Positions 1-12,639 of a stretch of DNA of 64,000 bases are shown here, one piece after another. Position numbers and translations under genes: made by a program. Position 1 is the stretch's first letter. The number at the start of each line of letters is the position of its first letter. The DNA is taken from contig CP136064.1 of the NCBI GenBank assembly GCA_032622095.1, positions 196,323,948 through 196,387,947 on the forward strand, given 5' to 3'. This DNA is from Siphonodentalium dalli (taxonomy: Eukaryota > Mollusca > Scaphopoda > Gadilida > Siphonodentaliidae). The notes under the pieces were generated by a model, which was given only the letters and a program-made list of their open reading frames with translations, had not been told where the DNA came from and ran no database searches.

Positions 1-39
1 AGTAATTTGGGAGCATTAATTCGGACTATGTATTTAAAC

Positions 40-246
40 ACAAAGCTTATATTGAGCAAACAGAATAAATATATTGAGCGAATGATAGATTACATTCGGA
101 GAAGGATATATTATATTGAGTGAATGGAATAATCATATTGAGCAAACGATATATATATTGAGCAAACAGAATAATTATATTGAGTGAACGATATATTATA
201 TTGAGCAAATGGATTGATTATATTGAGGGAACGATATATTATATAG
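40..246. repeat. 22-bp minisatellite
   Basis: About nine degenerate units built on ATTGAGCAAACGATATATT recur roughly every 20-23 bases, with variants ATTGAGTGAAC and ATTGAGCGAATG. Nothing coding is seen in it. It lies just outside the Harbinger remnant that follows. Confidence 0.85.
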
Positions 247-457
247 ACCAATTGGAAATAAATATTTGTTTTGTATGTCCTAAGCCAGCCACCCGAGTAA
301 TTAGTATCAGAAGTTGAAGAAATTGTTGTACTGATCAGTTTTCATAATTGACTAAGACAGGTTTTTGAGGTATGTTACTTTTGGCTTTGTTATTAATGGT
401 AATACATTACTGGCTTCTTCATTCAAATTGACGGTATCAAGTGTGGTTGATTCGTTT

Positions 458-765
458 TCAGCCATTTGTGTCTGTCTCAAATATTAGAGTGGATATTTTT
501 TTGTGTTTTAGTTGGCACTGTGATTTCCTTGTGAAGCTCCTCATTGTTGTAGCAAGATAATCGCCAGATAGTTGACACTCATCTTTTAATTGGTCGACAG
601 GCTTTGAACGAGTTGCGAGTGATTTAGCAAACGTATCCAGAATGTCGTCTCTTTTGGCCCTCACCCGCTTTGTCCTGCTCGGGGTAGTTACATCGGATTG
701 TGATAAGTCTTCGAATATTTCCCCTTCCTCTTCCATCATATAATTCTCCATGGTAAAGGGGCAAG
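458..765 (-). pseudogene. Harbinger-associated MADF/BESS-like protein, C-terminal exon
   Basis: The minus-strand reading frame, from an AG acceptor at 766-767 to a stop at 458, contains an internal Met at 751 and an acidic stretch (EEEGEIFEDLS), then a basic stretch (RTKRVRAKR), then an amphipathic C-terminal segment (DYLATTMRSF...KKISTLIFE) that resembles a BESS-type interaction motif. PIF/Harbinger elements usually carry a second protein of the MADF/Myb-like class, which binds DNA and the transposase. This exon lies divergently beside a Harbinger transposase at 1005, which fits that role. The DNA-binding N-terminal half is not visible here, so it lies in another exon or is lost. The assignment rests mainly on position and general composition. 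It could instead be an unrelated host exon. Confidence 0.45.
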
Positions 766-1004
766 CTGAAAAAAGTGAAGTGCATATTAACTTCTTGCTG
801 CTATAATACAATGCTTGAAACTTCAAATATCTGTGGGGGTTCAAATATTGATTAACTGGTATCAAAATGTAGTTTGTTCTAAAGACATCATCACGCACTC
901 CAACTATCGATATTCCTACTTGTCTATTTTGACTGATGTTTATGCTCACCTGATTGCTATATAAGCAACGTGATGGCACTGCTATACCCTAACCAACATG
1001 TGTT

Positions 1005-1775
1005 ATGTTATTTCAGACACCCTCAACACCTGGAGAATGGCAGTTGGTTGCGGAGGAGTTTAAGAACAGATGGAACTATCCATTGTGTCTAGGTGCTTTG
1101 GATGGGAACCATATAAGAATCAATAAATCAAAGGGATCAGGTTCTGAGTACTTTAACTATAAAAAGCTTTTCAGTATTGTTTTGTTCGCGCTTGTGGATG
1201 CGCAACACAAGTTCTTGTTTGTGTATGTGGGAGCGCCAGGGCGCTCAGGGGATTCCGGAATTTGTTCAGCCTCCAATCTGAAAGCGGGTATTGATCAAGG
1301 CTGCCTGTAGTTTCCACCACCACTCAATATAACGGTTGGTCACAATACCAGGAATATAGATCATCATATCATCGGAGATGAGGCTTTTCACCTTCAGAAA
1401 ACGATTATGAAGCCATACGCTCGTCGTAACATGAGCTGCGACCAAAGAGTTTTTAATTATCGGCTATCACATGCAAGGAGGGTGGTGGAATCAGCTTTCG
1501 GCATCTTGGCGAACAGATTTCGTGTCTTCCACACGAAGATCAATCTGGAACCATCAGATGTTGACAATGTCGTTCTGGTCGCTTGCTGTTTGCATAATTT
1601 TTTAATAGAGAAGCAGCTACTTTCATATATTGCAGCTAATCAGCAGGTAACAACAGAAACAACATTCCCTGATGGTAGTTCTGTATTTACAACATTGAAA
1701 GGGATGCCGAACAAGAACGCATCAGCGTCTGCCAAGTTGATTAGACCACCTTCGGGGTTACTTTGTGACCGATGA
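1005..1775 (+). pseudogene. PIF/Harbinger (HARBI1-like, DDE_4) transposase, interrupted
   Basis: One reading frame carries the DDE-type endonuclease region of a Harbinger transposase. Conserved blocks seen are ALDGNHI (Asp33), GAPGRSGDSGI (Asp83), GDEAF (Asp125) and VESAFGILANRFR (Glu162), followed by the CCLHNFL block typical of the family C-terminus. By analogy with IS5-like enzymes, the Asp of GDEAF and the Glu of VESAFG belong to the active site, 36 residues apart. A single in-frame TAG at 1308-1310 splits it; the frame continues unchanged afterwards. A good acceptor (TTATTTCAG) ends at about 1016, so the true exon probably starts there and upstream exons encoding the helix-turn-helix part are missing or beyond recognition. 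The C-terminus reads through to a stop at 1775. Likely role: catalysis of excision and integration together with the MADF-type partner encoded divergently at 458-765. With one nonsense change and no intact upstream exon it is probably inactive. Confidence 0.88.
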
Positions 1776-1892
1776 CAGTGTACCATGACAGGAGGAGATG
1801 GTCACAACAAATTGAAACATCTGAAACAAATTTGTATCATCTGATCATAAGCACCATGAACAGACTTCTGCCAATCAAAAGTAAGTCAAACC

Positions 1893-2400
1893 TGGTGTAG
1901 TTTGACCTGTTTTGGTATATACTGAATTTGGGGAGTTTCTGGGAAACTAGTGCCCTTCACTGTATTGATGAAAACTGGCAACTAATTTTGGCGACCTTCA
2001 TCATGCAGTGATAACTGGTAGTTTCATGGAAAATAATCACCATGTTCAGTATATATCAAACACAGGCCATACAACACCAGGCGTGCTCGTACCAAATACG
2101 GTGTATGTCAAACCTGGTCTTGTTCCACCTGTTCTGATATATATACAACACCAGGTGTGCTCGTACAAAAATGTGGTTATGTCAATTATGGGTCTGATAG
2201 TTTGAACAATTCTTGATATATATTGAATTTGGGGAGTTTCTATTAAGCTTGCGACTTCTAGTGCATTAATGAAAACTGGCAATTTGTATTGGCTATCTCC
2301 ATCATGCAGTAATAAATGGTAAATTAATTGATTACACTCCCTAGTTCCAGTATATATGAAGTACAGATCATACAAAACTAGTTAGCCTATTTATACATAT
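1893..2400. repeat. ~298-bp tandem duplication downstream of the Harbinger ORF
   Basis: The words GAATTTGGGGAGTTTCT, GATGAAAACTGGCAA and CATCATGCAGT recur once each about 298 bases apart, and short words such as CAACACCAGG and GCTCGTACAAA also repeat. This is an imperfect tandem duplication, perhaps the 3' untranslated or terminal region of the Harbinger element. No terminal inverted repeat could be assigned. Confidence 0.6.
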
Positions 2401-2741
2401 AATATATGTATGTCAAATACATCAAGTCTGATGATATCACTCAATATTAGTGAGTAAACTGAGCTAATCTCTCCAAATTTGTTTCTGGTCTCCGAATGAA
2501 CTTTGCTATAAACCAGTAATGTGGATTGAGTTACCACATTTGACTGAAAATAAAAAAAATAATAGCATATACACTTACATTTTATGTACGAGTGAACATT
2601 GAACTACTGTAGCAGAGTTTGCATAGGTACCGTCAATGACTGGTTCATCCACGAAACTTCCTGGTCCCATGTTTACCCTGCTGCATATTAGTACACTATC
2701 CAGTATTTAAAATCATTATTTTTAAAGTAACATTTCTGGTA
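2401..2741. other. No recognised feature
   Basis: AT-rich spacer between the Harbinger remnant and the palindromic array. I see no coding frame or repeat in it. Confidence 0.5.
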
Positions 2742-5700
2742 TTCGATATTGAAAACGCATGACGCTGACCATGTCTGGACTTGTAGACTGGCATGTGCAA
2801 TTCTCATATGGGAGTGACTATAATTATCAAAGTTCAGCTCAATCGGCCCGTCAATACAGTCTGTGCCCTTTACACTTACAAGACATATAGCTTTAAAGGG
2901 CGCAGACTGTATTGACGGGCCGATTGAGCTGAAATTTGATAATTATAGTCACTCCCATATGAGAACTGCACAAACAATTGTTTTTTCGATGTCAGCCGAA
3001 ATTTTCAGTCCAGCTATGGTATTAGCAACATATTCTCGCTGAAATACGCACATAATCGACCTATAATGTGAAATAGGCACATAGTGTTATTATTTGATTC
3101 TGAAATAAGCAAATAATGGCGTCATATCCGTTATTTCGTTTTATGGCGCGGGCCAGTGAAAACACATTTCAAGAGCGCACATCTGAAAAGCCGTGAGTTA
3201 ACTTATTTGTGGCACTGTCCTGACCACACCTAATCTGCTTTGAATCGCTTCATTATGAGTAGACAATGTGACGAAAATCCTCTCATTTTCAGCATATTAT
3301 CGACTCAAATTTAGGCGGTTCTAAGCAGAGTATTAACCTAAAACAGGTTCTATTATTAGCAGATAATGTGCACGAATTATGTCTATATAGAAGTTTCCTA
3401 GTGCAATCAATTTTTCTGCGAATCTTTTTTTTCTTCGATATGTTAGCCGAAATTTTCAGTCCAACTATGGTATTCGCAACATATCCTCGCGGAAATACGC
3501 CTATAAGCGATCTTTAATATGAAATAGGTACATTTTGTGATTATTTGATTCTGAAATAAGCCGATAATGGAGACATATCCGTCATTTCGTTTTATGTCGC
3601 GGTTAATGAGCGTACACCTGAAAATTCGTGAGTTGGCTTATTTGTGTCGTTATCCGCACATAATCTGCTTAGAACGCCTCTTTATGCAGTCTCTCCCGAA
3701 AACAAGCACATTATCTGCTAATAATAAAAATTATTTTAGGTAGATAATCTGCTTAGAATAGCCCCTATTTTAGTCGATAATGTGTTGAAAATGCGAGCGT
3801 TTAAGTCACAATGTCGACTCATAATGAGGCGTTCTAAGCAGATTATGTGCGGATAATGACACAAATAAGCCAACTCACGACTTTTCAGGTGTATGCTCTT
3901 TAACTGTGTTTTCACTGTGGCCCGCGCCATACAAACGAAATGACGGATATGTCTCCATTATCGGCTTATTTCAGAATCACATAATGTACCTATTTCATAT
4001 TAAAGATCGATTATATGCGTATATCCGCGAGGATATGTTGCGGATACCATAGCTGGACTAAACATTTCGGCTAATATATCGAGAAAAAAAGATCCGCAGA
4101 AAAATTGATTGCACTAGAAAACTTCTATACAGACATAAATCGTGCACATTATCTGCTAATAATAGAACCTGCTTTAGGTAGATAATTACTAATTTTAAGT
4201 CGATAATATGCTGAAAATGAGAAGATTTTCGTCACATTGTCGACTCATAATGAAGCGATTCAAAGCAGATTATGTGTGGTCAGGAAAGTGCCACAAATAA
4301 GTTAACTCACGACTTTTCAGATGTGCGCTTTTGAAATGTGTTTTCACTGTGGCCCGCGCCATAAAACGAATTAACGGATATGATGCCATTATTTGCTTAT
4401 TTCAGAATCAAATAATAACACTATGTGCCTATTTCACATTATAGGTTGATTATGTGCGTATTTGAGCGATGATATGTTGCGAATACCATAGCTGGACTGA
4501 AAATTTCGGCTGACATATCGAAAAGAAAAAGATGCGCAGAAAAACTGATTGCACTATAGGAGACTTCTATAGACCTAATTCGTGCTCTCCAACACACAAA
4601 TTTTCCACTTTGACTTAGATGAAATTTTACTTCATGTTAGATATTCATTCGATATTCAGATATACATTCGAGATTCGCGTGAAGTTAGTTTACACTTACA
4701 AGACATATATCTGCAAAGGGCGCAGACTGTATTGACGGCCCGATTGAGCTGAAATTTGATAATTATAGTCACTCCCATATGAGAATTGCACATGCCAGTC
4801 TACAAGTCCAGACATGGTCAGCGTCATGCGTTTTCAATATCGAATACCAGCCTCGCCTTCTGAAAACAAGCACATTATCTGCTAATAATAGAACTTATTT
4901 TAGGTAGATAATTTGCTTAGAATCACCCTATTTTGAGTCGTTAATGTGTTGAAAATGCGAGCGTTAAGTCACAATGTCGGCTCACAGTGAGGTGTTCTAA
5001 GCAGATTATGTGCGGATAATGACACAAATAAGCCAACTCACGACTTTTCTGGTATACGCTCTTTAACTGTGTTTTCACTGTGGCCCGCTCCATAAAACGA
5101 AATGACGGATATGTCTCCATTATCGGCTTATTTCAGAATCAAATAATCACATAATGTACCTATTTCACATTAAAGATCGATTATATGCGTATATCCGCGA
5201 GGATATGTTGCGGATACCATAGCTGGACTGAAAATTTCGGTTAACATATCGAGAAAATAAAGATTCGCAGAAAAATTGATTGCACTAGGAAACTTCTATA
5301 GACTTAATTCGTGCACATTATCTGCTAATAATATAATATGCTTTAGGTAGATAATCTGCTTAGAATGGCCTAATTTTGAGTCTATAATATGCTGAAAATG
5401 AGAGGATTTTCGTCACATTGTCGACCCATAATGAAGCGATTCAAATCAGATTATTGTGGTCTGGACAGTGTCACATATAAGTCAACTCACGAATCTTCAG
5501 ATGTGTGCTCTTGAATTGTGTTTTCACTGTGGCCCGCGCCATAAAACGAACCAGCCTCTCCTCCCGAAAACAAGCACAATATCTGATAATAATAGAACCT
5601 ATTTTAGGTAGATAATCTGCTTAGAATCGCCCCCCCCCCCATTTTGAGTCGATAATGTGTTGAAAATGCGAGCGTTTAAGTCACAATGTCGACTCATAAT

Positions 5701-8204
5701 GAGGCGTTCTAAGCAGATTATGTGCGGATAATGACACAAATAAGCCAACTCACGACTTTTCAGGTATACGCTCTTTAACTGTGGCCCGCGCCATAAAACG
5801 AAATGACGGATATGTCTCCATTATCGGCTTATTTTAGAATCAAATAATCACATAATATACCTATTTCATATTAAAGATCGATTATATTCGTATTTCCGCG
5901 AGGATATGTTGCGAATACCATAGCTGGATTAAAAATTTCGGCTAACATATCGAAAGAAAAACAGATTCGCAGAAAAATTGATTGCACTAGGAAACTTCTA
6001 TATAGACATAATTCGTGCACATTATCTGCTAATAATAGAACCTGTTTTAGGTTAATACTCTGCTTAGAATCGCCTAATTTTGAGTCGATAATATGCTGAA
6101 ATTGAGAAGATTTTCGTCACATTGTCGACTCATAATGAAGCGATTCAATGCAGATTATGTGTGGTCAGGACAGTGTCACAAATAAGTTAATTCACGACTT
6201 TTCAGATGTGCGCTCTTGAAATGTGTTTTCACTGTGGCCCGCGCCATAAAATAACGGATATGACGCCATTATCTGCTTATTTTAGAATAAAAGAATCACA
6301 TTATGTACCTATTTCACATTATAGGTCGATTATGTGCGTATTTCTGCGACGATATGTTGCGAATACCATAGCTAGACTGAAAATTTCGGCTAACATATCG
6401 AAATAAACATTCGCAGAAAATTTGATTCAATTCGATATTCAGATATACATTCGAGATTCGCGTGAAATTAGTTTACACTTACAAGACATATAGCTGTCAA
6501 GAACACAGACTGTATTGACGGGCCGATTGAGCTGAAATTTGATAATTATAGTCACTCCCATATGAGAATTGCACATGCCAGTCTACAAGTCCAGACATGG
6601 TCAGCGTCATGCGTTTTCAATATCGAATACCAGCCTCTCCTCCCGAAAACAAGCACGTTATCTGCTAATAATAGAACTTAGTTTAGGTAGATAATCTGCT
6701 TAGAATCGCCCTATTTTGAGTCGATAATTAAGCAGATAAATCTAAGCAGATTATGTGCGGATAACGACACAAATAAGCCAACTCACGACTTTTCAGGTAT
6801 ACGCTCTTTAACTGTGTTTTCACATAATAACGATTATGTGTGGTCAGGACAGTGCCACAATTAAGTTAACTCACGACTTTTCAGATGTGCGCTCTTGAAA
6901 TGTGTATTCACTGTGGCCCGCGCCATAAAACGAATTAACGGATATGACGCCATTATTTGCTTATTTCAGTATCAAATAATCACACTATGTGCCAATTTCT
7001 CATTATAGGTCGATTATGTGCGTATTTCAGCGATGATATGTTGCGAATACCATAGATGGACTGAAAATTTCGGCTGACATATCGAAAAGAAAAAAATGCG
7101 CAGAAAAACTGATTGCACTAGGAGACTTCTATAGACCCAATTCGTGCTCTTCGACACACAAATTTTCCACTTTGACTTAGATGAAATTTTACTTCACGTT
7201 AGATTTCATTCGATATTCAGATATAGATTCGAGATTCGCGTGAAGTTAGTTTACACTTACAAGACATATAGCTGTAAAGGGCGCAGACTGTATTGACGGC
7301 CAGATTGAGCTGAAATTTGATAATTATATGAGAACTGCACATGCCAGTCTACAAGTCCAGACATGGTCAGCGTCATGTGTTTTCAATATCGAATACCAGC
7401 CTCTCCTCCCGAAAACAAGCACACTATCTGTTAATAATAGAACTTATTTTAAGTAGATAATCTGCTTAGAATCGCCCTATTTTGAGTCGGTAATGTGTTG
7501 AAAATGCGAGCCGAAAGTCACAATGTCGACTCACAGTGAGGTGTTCTAAGCAGATTATGTGCGGATAATGACACAAATAAGCCAACTCAAGACTTTTCAG
7601 GTATAAGCTCTTTAACTGTGTTTTCATTGTGGCCCGCGCCATAAAACGAAATGACGGATATGTCTCCATTATCGGCTTATTTCAGAATCAAATAATCACA
7701 TAATGTACCTATTTCATATTAAAGATCGATTATATTCGTATTTCCGCGAGGATATGTTGCGAATACCATAGCTAGACTGAAAATTTCGGCTAATATATCG
7801 AGAGAAAAAAGATTCGCAGAAAAATTTATTGCACTAGGAAACTTCTATTAGACTTAATTCGTGCACATTATCTGCTAATAATAGAACCTGCTTTATGTAG
7901 ATAATCTGCTTAGAATGGCCTAATTTTGAGTCTATAATATGCTGAATATGAGAGGATTTTCGTCACGTTGTCGACTCATAATGAAGCGATTCAAAGCAGA
8001 TTATTGTGGTCTGGACAGTGTCACATATAATTCAACTCACGAATTTTCAATGTGCGCTCTTGAAATGTGTTTTCACTGTGGCCCGCGCCATAAAACGAAA
8101 TAACAGAAATGACGCCATTATCTGCTTATTTCAGAATCAAATAATCACATTATGTACCTATTTCACATTCCAGGTCGATTATGTGCGTATTTCCGCGAGG
8201 ATAT
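2742..8204. repeat. Palindromic higher-order repeat array (A-B-T units)
   Basis: About 5.5 kb made of two related ~440-bp modules and a tail. Module A carries GACGGATATGTCTCCATTAT; module B carries ACGGATATGACGCCATTAT; both share GTGGCCCGCGCCATAAAACG. The tail T carries GCAGACTGTATTGACGG and CAGTCTACAAGTCCAGAC. Order read left to right: T (inverted) 2742-2970, B (inverted) to ~3385, A (inverted) to ~3690, then direct A 3691, B 4150, T 4560, A 4851, B 5305 (truncated at 5552), A 5553, B 6007, T 6421, A 6641 (truncated), B 6827, T 7131, A 7396, B 7861-8204 (truncated). The shared landmark falls at about 3918, 4350, 5080, 5530, 5783, 6236, 6915, 7630 and 8080 on the + strand and at about 3145 and 3593 inverted. 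Short frames inside are chance. It could be a non-autonomous element that amplified in tandem or a local satellite; no transposase is present. Confidence 0.85.
2751..4850. repeat. ~2-kb imperfect palindrome opening the array
   Basis: The left half (T, B, A in inverted order) pairs with the right half (A, B, T in direct order) about a centre near 3690-3740. The left end reads CGATATTGAAAACGCATGAC, and its reverse complement appears near 4820-4845. Inside the left tail a smaller inverted repeat is formed by ~2800-2880 and ~2895-2970, where the words around CAATACAGTCTG and CAGACTGTATTG face each other. Confidence 0.75.
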
Positions 8205-8620
8205 GTTGATATGTTGTGCAGCGACCGATATATTATTCAGATTGATATGTTTAGTGATATATGTATATTTAAAGATATCCAACAAAAGACATGTATATGA
8301 ACGGTGCACATTTGCACACCCATATGGTTATCCAGTGTGTTGCTTTCGCCGTAGCATGTTTTGACAGCCATTTTATGTCCGTGTCACTCTATTCTCTTCC
8401 AACCTAATTTCACGCCTTTTATTTACTACAAATCATTTAACCATGAATTCTATGCCAAAACCATGCATCCCAAAATTTGACGTTTTCGATTTTGAGGAGC
8501 CCTAAAACATTTTCCCCAGATTGGATTTCCTTTTATTTTGGATATGTTGATGTATACAGTGTTCCCCGCGTCGAATGACACCAATATCGCTTCAGTAACA
8601 ATTTCTTCCGGTCGGTAGTC
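8205..8620 (+). repeat. Dispersed repeat, copy 1 (copy 2 at 47297)
   Basis: Shared words with 47297-47790 include GCAGTGACCGAT/GCAGCGACCGAT, TTTTGACAGCCATTT, TCCGTGTCACTCTA and TCGAATGACACC, in the same order. Truncated A/B array sequence ends exactly where this begins, so one inserted into or recombined with the other. No protein is recognised. Confidence 0.6.
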
Positions 8621-9390
8621 CAGGCACGTTAGGTTTCACTAGTGCAAAAAATCCGGGAAAGCTGAATTTTTCAGGGATTAATAAGAACATGTTTATGAAC
8701 AACTTGGCAAAAGTCCCCTAGAATCCGAGTTGAGCTTTTTGAGATATCTTGATTTTTTGGAATGGTTCAAATTCTGACGCAATTCCATCAAGCCATATGC
8801 GGCGAATACAGTCATATGTAGGCTAAGTTATGGACTCAATCTTCACACATACCCGTCCATCATGGAGCAGGTGTCGATATATATGCGTAAATGATGCTAG
8901 AGCTTACTAACAGTCGATATTCCATAATTGTGATGACATTTATTGCCGAAGAGAGAATATAAATCGCATGGTGATTCAAAATTCTCCTAACAAAAGAGGG
9001 CGAGTAAAGATATTCAGACGACAATGATCTAAAATATGAACCATTATACTAGAACAGTGGTTAATTCAGAAAAGGGAAGTGATAAGATATATCGAACCAT
9101 CACCATCCTTAAGATTGTATAGCCGAAAACATAACACTACCCCCTAAAACGTACGCCATGGCTTTGAGTGCCTGAAAGGCAAAAATACCACATAATAGTC
9201 CTGGCATTTGGCGTAACAATTGTGCAAATGGTGATAACACTATGAAACTTGGCACATAGGTTTCTTATACACTATTAATCATTTTCAGATGTGTAGACAT
9301 CGCGCCATGTCCTTCCTTGGCAACGGTTGCTAGGCAACTATCCCACATCGAAGAAATACAAATATGACTGATATTATGGCAGTTTTAACT
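8621..9390 (+). repeat. Left arm of a long inverted repeat pair
   Basis: This segment is the inverted homologue of 15900-16640. Matching words, once one arm is reverse-complemented, include GTAGTCCAGGCAC, TCCGGGAAAGCTGA, AAGTCCCCTA, CATAACACTACCCCCTAAA/CATAACCCTACCCCCTAAA, ATGAAACTTGGCACATA and CGGTTGCTAGGCAACTA. The middle portion has diverged. It is either two inverted copies of one family or the ends of one ~8-kb composite. Confidence 0.65.
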
Positions 9391-10000
9391 TACGTCATGC
9401 AGCACTTTTATGGTGAAAATAATATTAGTTGTTGTTAGAGTGGATCAAGCTGGAAAATTACCATAGTTCTTACTTACAGGGGTGGTAACGGTTGCTAGGG
9501 ACATACCCGAAATCGAAAAATCCGAGCTGACTGATATTATGGTGGTTTTGACAAACTAATATAAACTACGTAATTATCATTTTATGGTGAAACAATTTTA
9601 ATAGTTATTGTTAGTATTGGTTCGACTTTAAAAATTACTAAATATTTCTGGTAATGGTTGCTAGGGACATACCAGACATCGAAAAATACACACATGACTG
9701 ATATTATTGTAGTTTCAGCAAATTAAACTACGTTTTGTAACATTTTTATATTGGAAACAATTATTATAATTGTTGTTTGTGTGAACATGACAGTGAACTT
9801 GCTGCATTCGTTACATAACGGGTGGTGTAATGGTTGCTATGGACATATCCACCTTTGAAAACATACCATATGTATGAGTTTCTGGTATTTTAACTGATAT
9901 AACTGTTTCATAATATGGTATGAGTTTCGGGAAATTTACATGATATAATTGTTTCATAATATGCCATATTATGCTTATATTGACAATAATGCATATCTAA
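9320..10000 (+). repeat. ~165-bp tandem repeat, four units
   Basis: GGTTGCTAGG-type starts fall near 9325, 9490, 9656 and 9832, each followed by a CATCGAAAAAT-like word and TGACTGATATTAT in the first three units. The fourth unit has drifted. Confidence 0.75.
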
Positions 10001-10440
10001 AGGTTGTTGTGTTGTGTACTGATGCATTCAAATTGGTATTGATGTTTCATTGCTGCTAGGTAACCACCTACCATTGACAAATCTTCTTTAAACTGACACT
10101 ATTCAGTTAGTTTTATCAGAATCACATATCTGTGTGGAATTTATTATTGTTTCTTCCATCAATCGATTGTTGGAATACATTTTAATGAGACATGTAAAAA
10201 TATTGACCCACATTTATGTCGATACCCCTGCCCCCCCCCCCCCCCCCTCCCCATGGAATCGGACATTCGCACTACATCTGTGAATGGCATCCATGCAGAA
10301 CACTCTATCGCGGTGTGGTAGCATCAACATACTAGTTGCTATACGGTAGGAACTAACTGTGTTTCCTTCATAACTACATATTTGTCAATACATGGTCATG
10401 AGTCATTTACAAGTCTATAGGAGCTCGTACATGAACGTGG
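10001..10440. other. No gene; poly-C tract
   Basis: Contains a long C tract at about 10228-10248 and otherwise unremarkable AT-rich sequence. Confidence 0.5.
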
Positions 10441-12595
10441 CCTATATATTTCAGACTGAGATACCATGAACTACCCTTTGGAACCGGTGACCATTTCCCA
10501 TTTACATGGGCAGCCATGGGCCCATTACCAACCCATAGTTACCAAGGAACTGCATCCAATGACGTGTCTTAACTACTGTGTCCATGTCATAGAAAGGGGC
10601 CTGGACCGATGATACACTATTTAGAGCTGGTTCTATTGATTTGCCGTATAGACCTGGGTACAATCATGTCGTGTGTTCATAACTATAGGCACATGTGTAT
10701 TTGCACTGCATGTGGTGTTCATATGGGTCCATGGCGTATGTGTGGCTGTGGTTATAACCTAGATAGTCATGTAACATGTACATTCATGGGATGGGTTCAT
10801 GTCTTACATATAATTGTCTGGTAATAAGGTCATAACTGTTGGATAAGGTCATAACTAAATCAGCCTGGATACATGGGCTGTCCATAGTGGCCCGTCTCAA
10901 TTTCCTACCTATATGAGCCTGGGTCCGTAGCCAAGCTATAGTGGTGCACACGGCCTATCTATAGGGACCTCCATCCTATAGAGCGTTGGTCGAATGGCTG
11001 AAAACGGGCGTATGTATATGGTATGCATATAGTGATGTGGATCCATGCACATGCATTTTGGTCCATGACGTACCCGTAGGGGGCTGGGGTCCATGTGTCT
11101 CCTGTATATGTGGATCAGTCCACTTTATACCAGCATATATGTGAATCTATGAAATGACTAATAACGCCGGTTCCGTAGCTTTTATTTAGGGACCTGTGTC
11201 CATGTCCTACATATAGGCACCTGTATCCAATGCATACATCATTATAGTCACCTGTGTATTAGCACTATTTAAACTTGCCTGGTGTAGATATATCACGTAT
11301 AAGGGGTGGGTCTATATCCTACATATAGACAGACACCTGATTATGCCTGGGTACAATGCTATATGGCATAAATATATCGGCCTTGGTCCATGGTCTACAC
11401 GTATGGGTATGTGTCCATGGCCAACCTACAGTGCCATATGTGTATGGGCTATTTATAAGGGCCCCTCATCCTTAACTTTCGTATTACTTTAAACATATTC
11501 CATTCCTATATAAATATACAAAAGGCATCGGTCCAATATCTATATATAGGTTGGTCTGTCACAAAACTGTCTCATATGTTCATACCATATATACGGTCCC
11601 GAATCCATGTTGTACTAATGTATTGTGTATCGGACTTGGTGTATGGTATCTTATAGTGCAGCTGATGGGTTCGTTGTCACAAGGCATCGATCACATTCGT
11701 AGCCAACTTTTTAAATCGACCACAAATGTAGCCAGCTATTCTAAGGTGATCACAGTTGTAGCCAGCTATTCATATTCATGCAAGCTTCAATGAACAAGGT
11801 TATGTTAATCTCATAGTTCTGAGTTGATGGATGAAAAACAACTTGAATTTTAATTTGATATTAGTTCATTATAATCTAACGTTTCTGATCAATGTCGTTA
11901 GAATGCTCGAATTATATTCCAATATAAGTTGATAAACGTAGTCATTTTTGGAGAATGTCGTCGACATTTTAGTCACGAGCGCGATGGGGTCATACTTCGC
12001 GCCATATAGAGCATGCAAATAGAAAATCTGGCCACGAATGTGATCGCCGGTGAAAAGCTGGCTACATTTGTGATCGATTTAAAAAGCTGGCTACGAATGT
12101 GACCGGAACCTTGTGACAATGACCACATCGGCCTTAGTACATGGTCTATCTGTGGGCACTTGGGTATTTGCATCATGTAACATTGTCATGGTCATAGATA
12201 CCATACATGTCCATCGCCATAGAGTATACTATTGTATTTCTACAACACGACATCGCTCCATTGCGGCCTCGGTGACCAGGTATAACCAGCCTAGCATCGC
12301 GGTTAAATGGTGTATGCCAATATATAATGGCTTATATGAAGCGGTCTGGTTCATGGACTATACATATCCTACGCACATAGTTTATGTGTATGGAAATGGG
12401 TCCTTTGACTATATATGTGCCTGGGTCCTAACCTAACTATTTTAGGCTAGGCCCATGGCTAACATATTGGTGGCTGGCCCTATGTTCTTCATATATAGTA
12501 GAGTGGGTCCGTGACTTACATTATACATCTAGCTGTGTGGGTCTATGGCTTATATAACTATTATGGTCATGCCTCATCTATATCTATATTTGCGA
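10441..12595. repeat. Degenerate short-period repeat field (GGTCCATGGCCTACATATAGG-like words)
   Basis: Words of the form CACCTGTGTCCATG, CCTACATATAGG, CTGGGTCCGTAGCC and GGTCCATGGTCTACA recur many times at irregular 35-60-base spacing, often with alternating TATAGG and CCATG elements. It looks like an old, heavily decayed minisatellite. The TIR element at 11674-12119 interrupts it. Short frames here follow the repeat and are not credible genes. Confidence 0.6.
11674..12119. mobile_element. 446-bp TIR element with 30-bp subterminal iterations
   Basis: The left end TTGTCACAAGG (11674) is mirrored by CCTTGTGACAA ending at 12119. Each ~110-bp arm holds three ~30-base iterations of a TCACATTCGTAGCCAGC-like word. 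The centre has an unrelated inner segment. No transposase is present, so it is non-autonomous. Superfamily unknown; the target duplication is not clear. Confidence 0.7.
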
Positions 12596-12596
12596 A

Positions 12597-12639
<43 letters not shown>
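12597..12639 (+). repeat. (TGTC)n microsatellite
   Basis: About ten uninterrupted TGTC units, followed by TTCTATAGAAATTCACGGG. A shorter TGTC-rich tract with a related follow-on (TTCTATATATAACTTCCCG) occurs near 13889-13935. Tetranucleotide tracts next to a repeat field are common in Helentron-type elements. Confidence 0.9.
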